Assembly (NCBI GenBank): GCA_018608405.1
Contig: JABAZP010000021.1
Location: forward strand, 1 to 53,756
Direction of reading: 5' to 3'
Source of the DNA: Flavobacteriales bacterium
GTDB taxonomy: Bacteria > Bacteroidota > Bacteroidia > Flavobacteriales_E > Vicingaceae
Length of the DNA: 53,756 nucleotides
The translations under genes were made by a program, and so were the position numbers. Shown in pieces: positions 8,062 through 16,261 of this stretch (position 1 is the stretch's first letter; the number at the start of each line of letters is the position of its first letter). The notes under the pieces were generated by a model. It saw nothing but the letters and a program-made list of their open reading frames with translations. It was not told the origin of the DNA and did no database searches.

Positions 8062-9852
8062 TTAGCGTTCTAAATTTTGAATTAAGGATACAGACTTCCC
8101 GTAGAGTACGGAAGGATTGATGCTTGATTCTGGTGCAAAACGAGCCATCTCAGTTTCTTCTAAAATGGTTTGAACACTATTACTAATTTCATCTGATTGA
8201 CCGTTTTGTTTTAACATCGCCAATATTTTTTCTTGAGAAAGCTCTGCTACATCCAAACTAAACTTGTCTGCGAAATACCCAAATATAGCCGTTGATATTT
8301 CTTCATAGAATTTGGCATATTCTTTTGCATCCAAGTGTTTTTTAGCCTGTGCCAAACGTTTTTTAGCAATCTTGCTCGCTCTTGATTTACGCAAGCCCTG
8401 TTGGTCTCCAAGTATAGCTTTATTCCGTTTTGCTAGAAGTATTAATAATACGCCAAAAAGGGCAATCGCTAAAAGAATCAAGTAAAAAAGCTTAGAGCCG
8501 AAAAAATAATCATCAGCTTTTAGCAAGCTTAAATTATTGATGTGGATGAAGCGAATATCTGTTCCTAATAATGCAACATCTTCTTTTCTTCGACCACTAA
8601 ACACAACACTTTCTTCATCATCGCTTTTTTCAACATGAATACTAATACTGTCGGCTGTTATGGTGTTGTAACGTTGGGTTCCCAGGTCAAAATAAGAGAA
8701 TTCGTATGGCTTAAGCTTGAACTCTCCGGAATGTCTTGGAATGACTAAATAATTAAAGAATTTACCCCCAGACGAACCGTTGTAAGTTGTTTTAAAACTA
8801 TTTTTTGTGTCAGGGTCATAAACTTCAAAGTCTGCTGGAAACTTCAGTTCAGGCGCGCTAATCAGTGGAAGGTTACCAGTTCCATCGATGTCAATGGTGA
8901 CGTTAACAGATTCATTGGCTAACAAACTATCTTTGTTGGCGCTCATCTTCATTTTGAATTTACCGACTGCTCCTGAGAAATTAGCAGGTTTACCTTTTGA
9001 AGGTAAGGGATTTACTTTCAGTTTAATGGGCTTGCTTGCGGCAACTACTTCTTTGACATCGTAACCGCCTCCCCAAAATTGCTCCATGTAGGTTTTGGCT
9101 CTTCTAGGAATTTGCACCTTTGCAATTATCGCAAGGGGGTCAATAGTCAAATCACCGCTCCGCTGAGGGTATAGTAAAGTTTGCTGTAATTCTACAATAT
9201 CATAAACTTGACCTTGATAATTTTCTCTCGATTTTTGAATATTTCTGCCGTACAAGGTCTGCAGGTCTTGTGTCCAGAAGCCGGTAAATCGTGTTGGTTC
9301 TTTTAAATCTAGGCCACTTAAATTTAATCGTGAATAAAGCTTATACGTGACGGCAACTTTTTCACCAACATATGCTTCACGTTTATCTACGGTGGCTTTA
9401 ACAAAAACGTATTCCTTTAGCTGTTCTGCTTCTGTCTTGCGTTTTTGATCTTTGTTGCGTTGGGCTTCAGCTCCATTAGGGTTGTTGTCTACAACTTGAA
9501 TTTTAACTAGGTTGGTTTTTTTTGTTTTGCCATTTGCTTCAATACTAGCTGCACCGATGGTATAGGTTCCTTTTTTTGAGGCAACCAAAATATAGCTAAT
9601 CGAGTTACTTTGTGAAACTTTTCCATTAATCACCTGCATGCTTTGCGATTGGTTAGGTCCTCCAAGTATGCGTAACCCGTCAAAACTTGGCTGAGAGAAG
9701 TTTCCACCCTGAGCATTAATTGTAAATGTTACCTGAAATCGCTGTCCCACTTCAACTGTTGAGCTACTTACTTTTACAGTAAATTCGTTCGCTGCAGCTG
9801 AACATACCACGCTTACAAATAATAAAATGTATGTTATAAATGCTCTTTTCAT
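8062..9852 (-). CDS. batD: BatD: large exported oxygen-tolerance protein
   Basis: From ATG 9852 the product has 596 residues with a signal peptide (MKRAFITYILLFVSVVCSA), repeated beta-sandwich domains across about 20-410, one membrane helix (about 445-467) and a basic cytoplasmic tail of helices. This is the BatD (oxygen tolerance) layout. An ATG at 9876 would add eight residues before the signal peptide; I prefer 9852 because the signal peptide then begins in the usual way. Unlike the genes before it, batD is not overlapped by its upstream neighbour: 138 bases or more separate it from batC, including a palindromic element, so it may have its own transcription start. Confidence 0.85.
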   Translation of the reverse strand: MKRAFITYILLFVSVVCSAAANEFTVKVSSSTVEVGQRFQVTFTINAQGGNFSQPSFDGLRILGGPNQSQSMQVINGKVSQSNSISYILVASKKGTYTIGAASIEANGKTKKTNLVKIQVVDNNPNGAEAQRNKDQKRKTEAEQLKEYVFVKATVDKREAYVGEKVAVTYKLYSRLNLSGLDLKEPTRFTGFWTQDLQTLYGRNIQKSRENYQGQVYDIVELQQTLLYPQRSGDLTIDPLAIIAKVQIPRRAKTYMEQFWGGGYDVKEVVAASKPIKLKVNPLPSKGKPANFSGAVGKFKMKMSANKDSLLANESVNVTIDIDGTGNLPLISAPELKFPADFEVYDPDTKNSFKTTYNGSSGGKFFNYLVIPRHSGEFKLKPYEFSYFDLGTQRYNTITADSISIHVEKSDDEESVVFSGRRKEDVALLGTDIRFIHINNLSLLKADDYFFGSKLFYLILLAIALFGVLLILLAKRNKAILGDQQGLRKSRASKIAKKRLAQAKKHLDAKEYAKFYEEISTAIFGYFADKFSLDVAELSQEKILAMLKQNGQSDEISNSVQTILEETEMARFAPESSINPSVLYGKSVSLIQNLER

Positions 9853-9983
9853 TCGTTTTTTAAAATCGGTATTCAATAACCAACGTTTTATCTTTATCTA
9901 GAGGTTAATTAGCCACAACTTAGCAACCTTTTCTCTACCCTCGTTCATCCTCAACTCTTCACCTGACATCTTTTCCTAAACTT

Positions 9984-10009
9984 TGTCAGACTGAGCGATA
10001 GTCGAAGTC
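9984..10009. repeat. Candidate interspersed palindromic element
   Basis: The sequence tgtcagactgagcgatagtc plus gaagtc, between batC and batD, resembles the short TGAGC...GTCGAA elements that I recall as scattered intergenic repeats in flavobacterial genomes. GACT and AGTC ends give it partial dyad symmetry. Only one copy is seen in this window, so the repeat status rests on memory. Confidence 0.35.
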
Positions 10010-10014
10010 CTACT

Positions 10015-10776
10015 TTACCAGTCTTTCTCAATGTCAACCTTAACTCCTTTAATCTTTTTCTTTTTTAACTTTTCCTGTAATTCTTTTTCTTTTTGGTTTA
10101 ACTCTTCTAATATTCGTTCGGCATCATCTCTAGAGACTTGCTGCTCTTGTTGTTGCTGTTTTTGCTTTTCTTGTTCTTCTTTCTTTTGTTCTTCTTCGCT
10201 TTTTTGTTCCTTGTCTTTTTTCTCTTCGTCCTTCTTTTCTTCGTCTTTATTCTCTTGCTGATCCTTGTTTTCTTGCTCTTCCTTTTTCTCGTCTTCTTTC
10301 TTTTCGTCTTCTTTTTTCTCTTGTTGCTGCTCCTGCTGTTGTTGTTGTTGTTGTTGTAACATTTTTTGAGCATAGGCTAAATTGTATCTACTCTCCTCGT
10401 TTTGAGGATTAGTCCGTAAGGAACTTTTGTATGCTTTCACGCTTTCTTCTAGTTTCTTTTCCTTTAACAAGGCATTTCCCAAATTGTGATAAGCGTTTGA
10501 CTTTACAATTTTATCATCAGTCTTATTAGCTGCTTGGTTAAAATATCGAGCAGCATCTTCATACTTTTCTTGGCGATATAAGGCATTACCGATGTTATAA
10601 GAAGATTCAACAGGCTCAATATTTTTCGCCATACTTTCTTGGTACTTTTTTGTTGCCTCCTCAAAAGAGTTATTTTTAAAAAGCTCGTTTCCTTCTCTAA
10701 TTTCTTGGTAAGCCGACTGTGCCTGAGCAATATAACCCAAACAAAGCAACAATGATATAAGAATTAACTTTTTCAT
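10015..10776 (-). CDS. batC: BatC: exported TPR protein with charged Gln/Glu/Lys tract
   Basis: The product has 253 residues: a signal peptide ending near residue 19 (IAQA), three TPR units (about 20-135), then a very low-complexity Gln/Glu/Lys/Asp tract (about 138-215) and a short charged helical end. BatC proteins are small TPR proteins that pair with the VWA proteins BatA and BatB. The coding strand of the tract is almost all purine, and its first glutamines are coded by a run of CAA. The start overlaps the end of batB by 4 bases (ATGA), a sign of translational coupling. Confidence 0.85.
   Translation of the reverse strand: MKKLILISLLLCLGYIAQAQSAYQEIREGNELFKNNSFEEATKKYQESMAKNIEPVESSYNIGNALYRQEKYEDAARYFNQAANKTDDKIVKSNAYHNLGNALLKEKKLEESVKAYKSSLRTNPQNEESRYNLAYAQKMLQQQQQQQQEQQQEKKEDEKKEDEKKEEQENKDQQENKDEEKKDEEKKDKEQKSEEEQKKEEQEKQKQQQQEQQVSRDDAERILEELNQKEKELQEKLKKKKIKGVKVDIEKDW
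10339..10356. repeat. TTG/CAA triplet microsatellite in batC
   Basis: Six consecutive TTG triplets on the plus strand code for a glutamine run in batC. Slippage would change the number of glutamines without shifting the frame. Confidence 0.8.
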
Positions 10777-11804
10777 GCTTCAAATAAGTTTATATTTTTC
10801 GCCAATTTTCCTTTCTTTTCTACAATTAAGGTAGAAATCAAGAACAGTAAAAATGCAGCACCAATAAAGAATTGAAATCTGTCTTCGTAATCGGTGTACA
10901 CCTGACTTTCAAACTCAGCCTTCTCTAGACCGCTCAGGTCATCTAAAATAGCTCCAAAACCGGCATTTGCATTTGTTGCTCGAACATAAATACCACCGCC
11001 GCTAGAAGCAATGTCTTTCAGCATGTTTTCATTCAAACTACTTACCACGGTATTTCCTGAATTATCTTGTCGGTAACCTACTTTTTGACCTCTTCGAAAC
11101 AGCGGTATTGGTGCGCCATTTGGGCTTCCCATCCCAATAGTATATACTTGAATGCCTTTTTCCCTTGCATTTTCTGCAGCTTTAATAGCATCATCTTCGT
11201 GATTTTCTCCATCGGTAACGATTACCAATGCTTTGCTACCGCCTACTTCATAGTCGAAGGACTCAATGGCTAAATCAATTGCGGCTCCAATAGCTGTTCC
11301 TTGCGTAGGAACAATGTCTGTGTCAATGGTATTCAAAAATAACTTCGCGGCTGAATAATCTGTTGTTATGGGCAGTTGTGTGTAGGCTTGTCCTGCAAAG
11401 ACAATGATACCTATTAGGTCACTTTTTAACTCTTCTACCATTTGCAGCATCGCTCGCTTGGCCCGCTCTAATCGGTTAGGAGAGAGGTCTTCTGCCTTCA
11501 TACTATTAGAAACATCAATGGCAACAACCAAGTCAATACCTTCTCGTTTCACTTCTTCAACTTTTGTCCCAATTTGTGGATTGGCAACCCCAATTACCAA
11601 TAGGCCAAAGCCAATTAAAAACAGCACAAACTTTGCATTGTAACGAAAGTTCGAATATTCAGGCATGAGTTGAACGAATAAGTCGTGCTCTGCGAATTTT
11701 GCTCTAGATTTTTTTCGCCATCGTTTAATACCTGCAAACAATAGTAGAAATATGGGAACTAAAAGCAAGCCCCACAAAATATAGCTATGTTCAAATCGAA
11801 ACAT
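10773..11804 (-). CDS. batB: BatB: membrane VWA protein
   Basis: The product has 343 residues: two N-terminal membrane helices (about 8-24 and 58-75), a VWA domain (about 90-285) with an intact metal site DVSNS (D97, S99, S101) and the AEDLSPNRL segment typical of BatA/BatB, and a C-terminal helix (about 312-330). VWA domains bind partners through a divalent metal, so BatB probably displays its domain in the periplasm. It shares one base with the end of batA and overlaps batC by 4 bases. BatA and BatB are paralogues; I assign A and B by order and by comparison with known clusters. Confidence 0.9.
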   Translation of the reverse strand: MFRFEHSYILWGLLLVPIFLLLFAGIKRWRKKSRAKFAEHDLFVQLMPEYSNFRYNAKFVLFLIGFGLLVIGVANPQIGTKVEEVKREGIDLVVAIDVSNSMKAEDLSPNRLERAKRAMLQMVEELKSDLIGIIVFAGQAYTQLPITTDYSAAKLFLNTIDTDIVPTQGTAIGAAIDLAIESFDYEVGGSKALVIVTDGENHEDDAIKAAENAREKGIQVYTIGMGSPNGAPIPLFRRGQKVGYRQDNSGNTVVSSLNENMLKDIASSGGGIYVRATNANAGFGAILDDLSGLEKAEFESQVYTDYEDRFQFFIGAAFLLFLISTLIVEKKGKLAKNINLFEA

Positions 11805-12811
11805 TAATTAATGGTTTTAAAAATAGTGTTGGTGATCATAAACTGAAGGGCGAAAACAATTCCCGCAAGGAGCGCAAAAAGGAAAAACTCCTCTTTCTTC
11901 TTACGGTATTCAGTTACTTCAATTTTTGACTTTTCTAATTGATCTATTTCTTCATAAATGGCCGCAAGACTTCTATTGTTCGTTGCTCTAAAATATTTTC
12001 CGCCTGTCATTTGAGAAATTTCTTTCATGGTTCGTTCGTCAATTCTTACCTCTACATTTTGGTAACTCGTTCCTCCAAAACCATTTTGATAGGGCATAGG
12101 TGCCATTCCATTTGTGCCAAGTCCAATCGTATACGTCCTTACTCCAAACTCTCGTGCAATTTCTGCTGCCGTCAACGGTGGAATGGAACCGGTGGTATTA
12201 AAGCCATCAGTAAGTAAAATCACAACTTTACTTTTTGCATCACTTTCTTTAATACGGTTTACAGAAGTTGCTAATCCTAAACCAATGGCAGTTCCATCTT
12301 CAATCATACCATTTTTCACATCTTGAAATAAGTTTTTCAGCACTGAATGGTCTGTTGTTAAGGGAGACTGTGTGAAGCTTTCACCGCTAAAGGTCACCAA
12401 GCCAATCCTGTCGTTTGGTCGGTTTGAAATAAAATCCATGGCAACATTTTTAGAAGCCTCTAAACGGTTTGGTTTTAAATCTTCAGCAAGCATGGAACTC
12501 GAAATATCCATGGCAATGATAATGTCGATACCTTCTGTGGTAACATCTTGCCAACTTAAAGAAGATTGTGGTCGAGCCAAACAAATCACTAATAAACTGA
12601 AACCAATCAAGCTCAATACGAAAGGAATGTGTCGAGCATAAAGCTGTATCTTATTTGCCTCTTTAGGTATAAACTGGACCCCAGAAAGTGTGATTTTTGC
12701 TTTTTGCTTTTTTAATCGAAAAAGGTAAACCAAAACCAATAAAGGAACCAAGGCAAACAGAACAAAAAGTTCAGGGTTTGCAAATTGTATGTCGTTCCAC
12801 CATCTAAGCAT
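11804..12811 (-). CDS. batA: BatA: membrane VWA protein
   Basis: The product has 335 residues: an N-terminal helix (about 14-32), a second helix (about 63-80), a VWA domain (about 95-285) with intact metal site DISSS (D102, S104, S106) and a C-terminal helix (about 308-328). It is the paralogue of BatB next to it. It overlaps the short BatD-like gene upstream by 8 bases and touches batB by one base, so translation is probably coupled along the cluster. It likely works with the MoxR ATPase encoded first in the unit; VWA partners of MoxR ATPases are a known theme, but the substrate is unknown. Confidence 0.9.
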   Translation of the reverse strand: MLRWWNDIQFANPELFVLFALVPLLVLVYLFRLKKQKAKITLSGVQFIPKEANKIQLYARHIPFVLSLIGFSLLVICLARPQSSLSWQDVTTEGIDIIIAMDISSSMLAEDLKPNRLEASKNVAMDFISNRPNDRIGLVTFSGESFTQSPLTTDHSVLKNLFQDVKNGMIEDGTAIGLGLATSVNRIKESDAKSKVVILLTDGFNTTGSIPPLTAAEIAREFGVRTYTIGLGTNGMAPMPYQNGFGGTSYQNVEVRIDERTMKEISQMTGGKYFRATNNRSLAAIYEEIDQLEKSKIEVTEYRKKKEEFFLFALLAGIVFALQFMITNTIFKTIN

Positions 12812-13784
12812 CTTTATCAGTAGTATTTATAACATCATTTGAGTTATTCTCTTTGATGACAACCTTGGTTTGTTCAATAAATGAGAAGCCTGTTTTTAAG
12901 GCCTCTTCATTCTCTACACCGATAGGTTTTTGTTTTGCAAATTTTGCCATATCGGCGAGTTGCAACATTTGAACGAGTTGTTGCAACACTGTCTTTTCAA
13001 TTTCTGGATGCGCAACCAATAGCATCGCAATTTCATCGGTAGTTTGCTCTAATGCATTTATTTCAAACCGATTTTCAATGTATTCTCGAATTATAAAGGA
13101 GAGCTGAGAGTGGAACTCTTTTACATCTCCCGATTGCCATACCTTTTTGCCTTCCAATTCTTTCAATTTTCGAAGTGCAATGATGTCGGCTTCTTCTTTT
13201 GGCACAATCGGTTCTGCTTCCTCAGCTTTCGTTTTGTTGGCGTATTTGCGGTAAACAAAATAGCCAATTACCGCAAGTAATAGCAATCCGAGTAAAATCG
13301 ACATTTCAACTTTTCGAGCAAGAATCCAATCCCACAAAGAGAAAGGTACTTCAAGGATTTCTTTAATGTCTTTTATGTCTTGTTCTTCTGCCAGTTCCAC
13401 GGTAGTGACAGAAAGCAGAATGGGATCAGAATACAAAGTATCAGCACCAATTATAGCCCTAAAGGGAGGAATGACATGTAATCCGCTATCCCAAGAAGTA
13501 ATGTTGACTTTTTGCGTGAAGAATTTACTTGTGATATCATCATCGTCAAAGGTGGTATCTACCTTAGAAATGTCCACCACTTCAATAAACTTAGTAATGA
13601 TGTCTTTTAAGGCCGGTAACATGATCTGTTTCTCTGCTGCAGAAAAACGACACTCTAATTCCAACGTAGCTTGCTCTCCAATTCGAATTTCTGGAGAACT
13701 TAATTTTACGGTAAACTCTTGTGCCTGAGAGTAGCTTAAAAAGCTCAGCAAGAATATAATAAAAGCACCTATTCGTTTCATCAT
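12804..13784 (-). CDS. Short BatD-like / DUF4381-type membrane protein
   Basis: The product has 326 residues: a signal peptide ending near residue 21 (SYSQA), a beta-sandwich domain (about 22-130) that resembles the first domain of BatD, one membrane helix (about 163-182) and a cytoplasmic helical tail (about 195-326). It occupies the place between the DUF58 gene and batA where Bat clusters often carry an unnamed gene. The two start codons ATGATG overlap the DUF58 stop (4 bases), and the end overlaps batA by 8 bases. The role is unknown; position suggests an assembly partner of BatA. Confidence 0.75.
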   Translation of the reverse strand: MMKRIGAFIIFLLSFLSYSQAQEFTVKLSSPEIRIGEQATLELECRFSAAEKQIMLPALKDIITKFIEVVDISKVDTTFDDDDITSKFFTQKVNITSWDSGLHVIPPFRAIIGADTLYSDPILLSVTTVELAEEQDIKDIKEILEVPFSLWDWILARKVEMSILLGLLLLAVIGYFVYRKYANKTKAEEAEPIVPKEEADIIALRKLKELEGKKVWQSGDVKEFHSQLSFIIREYIENRFEINALEQTTDEIAMLLVAHPEIEKTVLQQLVQMLQLADMAKFAKQKPIGVENEEALKTGFSFIEQTKVVIKENNSNDVINTTDKDA

Positions 13785-14668
13785 CTAGATCCTCTTCGTT
13801 TAAATAGTGTCATTAAAGGTTGAATGTACGACTCATGTGTTCCTAATCTGGTATGGTCTACGCCACTTCTTCTCAAAGCTTCTTTAATTGCGCCATGCTT
13901 TTTAAGGCCGTTTGCTTTGTAGGAAATGCGGTTTTTTTCTTTTGAAGTGTCAAACCAGCGAACTTGACCAGTTTCGGCATCTTCAAACTGCACTAAACCT
14001 ACATTGGGCATTTCAGTTTCTCGCTCATCATAAATTTGAAGTGCGATTAAGTCGTGCTTTCTATTTGCGATTTTTAACTCATCTTCAAAACCTTTACTTA
14101 AAAAGTCAGAAATCAGAAAGGCGGTGCACCTCCGCTTAATAGCTAAGGTAAAATACCGAAGCGCCTCTTTAATATCAGTTCCTTTATGTTCGGGTGTAAA
14201 ATTGATTAATTCTCTTATGATCATTAAAATATGACTCTTTCCCTTTTTTGGAGGAATAAATTTTTCAACCTGGTCGCTAAAAAAGATCACCCCAACTTTA
14301 TCATTATTTTGAATGGCTGAAAAGGCGAGCACAGCGCACAATTCAGTAACCAAGTCTTGCTTTAACTGTTTTTTAGTGCCAAATCCTTTAGAGGCACTCA
14401 TGTCCACTAAAAGCATTACAGTCATTTCTCGTTCCTCTTCAAAAACCTTTACAAAAGGAGAGTTGAATCGAGCAGTAACATTCCAATCTATGCTTCGAAT
14501 TTCATCTCCCAATTGATACTCTCGCACTTCAGAAAAGGCCATACCGCGTCCCTTAAAAGCAGAATGATATTCACCGGAAAAGATTTGATTGGATAACCCT
14601 TTCGACTTGATTTCTATCTTTCTAACTTTTTTGAGTAGCTCTTGTGTATTTTTTGTCGAATTACTCAA
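13781..14668 (-). CDS. DUF58 protein with VWA-like fold
   Basis: The product has 295 residues and no membrane helix. It carries the DUF58 hallmark DEIRSIDWNVTAR (about 55-67) and a VWA-type metal site DMSAS (D89, S91, S93). DUF58 genes next to moxR are a conserved pair in many bacteria. The protein is probably cytoplasmic and interacts with the MoxR ATPase. It starts 11 bases after moxR and overlaps the next gene by 4 bases. Confidence 0.88.
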   Translation of the reverse strand: MSNSTKNTQELLKKVRKIEIKSKGLSNQIFSGEYHSAFKGRGMAFSEVREYQLGDEIRSIDWNVTARFNSPFVKVFEEEREMTVMLLVDMSASKGFGTKKQLKQDLVTELCAVLAFSAIQNNDKVGVIFFSDQVEKFIPPKKGKSHILMIIRELINFTPEHKGTDIKEALRYFTLAIKRRCTAFLISDFLSKGFEDELKIANRKHDLIALQIYDERETEMPNVGLVQFEDAETGQVRWFDTSKEKNRISYKANGLKKHGAIKEALRRSGVDHTRLGTHESYIQPLMTLFKRRGSR

Positions 14669-14679
14669 AGTCTTCAGAT

Positions 14680-15729
14680 TTAAGGTACTTCAACAGCGTT
14701 TAAAATTTCATTGATGATGTCTTCTGTGGTCACACTTTCGGCTTCAGCTTCGTAGCTTAATCCAATTCTATGTCGAAGTACATCTTTTGCAATGGCTCGC
14801 ACATCTTCAGGAATAACATAACCTCTGCGCTTAATAAAAGCGTATGCTTTTGACGCTAGGGCCAAACTTATACTTGCTCTTGGTGAACCTCCGAAAGTGA
14901 TTAAATCTTTCAAGTGAGCCAAGCCATACTCTTCGGGCGTTCTTGTTGCGAAAACAATATCAATGATGTATTGCTCAATTTTTTCATCCATATACACTTC
15001 ACGCACCGTTTCTCTAGCTTTTACAATATCTTCGGGCGTTAATATGGCATTTGCTTTTGGCATTCCTGCTTTTGCAATGTTGCTGCGTATAATTAGTTTC
15101 TCTTCCTCTTTTTTAGGGTAGTCCAGCACAACTTTCAGCATAAAACGATCCACTTGTGCCTCAGGTAAAGGATACGTTCCTTCTTGCTCCACCGGATTTT
15201 GGGTTGCCAAAACTAAAAATGGTTTCGGCAGGGGAAAGGTTGTATCACCAATAGTAATTTGCTTTTCCTGCATGGCCTCTAATAAAGCCGACTGCACTTT
15301 TGCTGGTGCACGATTAATTTCATCTGCCAAAATGAAGTTGGCGAAAATAGGACCTTTCTTAATGGAAAATTCTTCTTTTTTCTGAGAATAAATCATGGTA
15401 CCGATCAAATCGGCCGGTAATAAATCTGGTGTAAACTGAATTCTACTAAAATCCGCCTTAACTGTTGTTGCCAACGTATTAATAGCGAGCGTTTTAGCCA
15501 AACCGGGAACACCTTCTAACAAAATATGTCCGTCCGAAAGTAGCCCAACTAACAGTCTCTCTACCATGTACTTCTGACCAACAATTACTTTGTTCATTTC
15601 CATGGTTAACAAATCCACGAAGGAGCTCTCTTTCTGAATTTTTTCGTTTAATGCTTTAATATCCATTGAGCTACCGTTTGGTACAGCAGCCGTTTCTACG
15701 TTTTCATTCATCGAATTATTTTCTTCCAT
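14680..15729 (-). CDS. moxR: MoxR family AAA+ ATPase
   Basis: The product has 349 residues. The Walker A loop is GVPGLAKT (K79, T80), the MoxR variant, and Walker B is ILADEINR (D136, E137); the sensor region ATQNPVEQEGTYPLPEAQVDRF is present. MoxR ATPases are thought to act as chaperones that mature or remodel proteins with VWA domains. The gene opens the minus-strand Bat cluster, so its promoter should lie in 15730-15832, where TACTTTAG (minus strand) is one mismatch from the -7 consensus. The first 30 residues are a polar, acidic extension. Confidence 0.92.
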   Translation of the reverse strand: MEENNSMNENVETAAVPNGSSMDIKALNEKIQKESSFVDLLTMEMNKVIVGQKYMVERLLVGLLSDGHILLEGVPGLAKTLAINTLATTVKADFSRIQFTPDLLPADLIGTMIYSQKKEEFSIKKGPIFANFILADEINRAPAKVQSALLEAMQEKQITIGDTTFPLPKPFLVLATQNPVEQEGTYPLPEAQVDRFMLKVVLDYPKKEEEKLIIRSNIAKAGMPKANAILTPEDIVKARETVREVYMDEKIEQYIIDIVFATRTPEEYGLAHLKDLITFGGSPRASISLALASKAYAFIKRRGYVIPEDVRAIAKDVLRHRIGLSYEAEAESVTTEDIINEILNAVEVP

Positions 15730-15832
15730 TCTTTGTTAAATTTGGGTTGCTAAAGTATCCACTTGCATTGCGGCGTAGTACTTTCCGCTGTTAATTTATG
15801 TTAAGCATTTTAGCTAAAAAATCTTAAAGAAT

Positions 15833-16261
15833 ATGGCACTTCAAATTGTACCGTTTAAATCTTCAAATGCGTCTCTTTTCGATAAAGTTCGAAACATCAG
15901 AGATGTCGTTTTCATACAAGAGCAACAAGTTGATGAAAAGGATGAATTCGATGAATTTGAGGAGGAGTGCGAACATTTTTTATTAAAGTTCAATGACAAA
16001 GCCATTGGAACTGCGCGTTGGAGATTAGTAGGAGATAAGGTAAAATTAGAACGCTTTGCCGTTTTAAAAGAATACCGTGGTAAAAAATATGGAGATGAAT
16101 TATTAAAAGCGGTGATAGAGTCTGCAAGGATTGAAAATAAAACCATGTATTTGCATGCTCAGCTAAAGGCAATTCCTTTTTATGAGCGTCAAGGTTTCAA
16201 AAAAGTGGGCGATTTATTTGTGGAGTGCGAGATAGAGCACTATAAAATGGTGAAAAATTAA
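15833..16261 (+). CDS. GNAT family N-acetyltransferase (YjcF-like)
   Basis: The product has 142 residues, the size of a single GNAT domain. The FIQEQQV segment near residue 26, the strand GTARWRL (about 58-64), and the acetyl-CoA loop in EYRGKKYGDELL (about 79-90) are typical of the YjcF/ElaA-like group, as is FYERQGFKK near the end. The substrate cannot be told from sequence. It is transcribed toward a gene on the other strand and the two stop ends overlap by 4 bases. Confidence 0.85.
   Translation: MALQIVPFKSSNASLFDKVRNIRDVVFIQEQQVDEKDEFDEFEEECEHFLLKFNDKAIGTARWRLVGDKVKLERFAVLKEYRGKKYGDELLKAVIESARIENKTMYLHAQLKAIPFYERQGFKKVGDLFVECEIEHYKMVKN

Noticed and set aside
10339..10356. The TTG/CAA run as a phase-variable switch
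   Set aside because: The unit is a triplet, so gain or loss of units keeps the frame and cannot switch expression on or off.
10031..10373. Long frames on both strands inside batC rich in Phe/Leu/Ser or Lys/Arg
   Set aside because: They are other-frame readings of the Gln/Glu/Lys tract and have no signal peptide or sensible start; batC explains the region.
5211..15729. A new defence or signalling system built on MoxR and VWA proteins
   Set aside because: The gene order and domains match the known Bat cluster; no nuclease, toxin or other effector is present.
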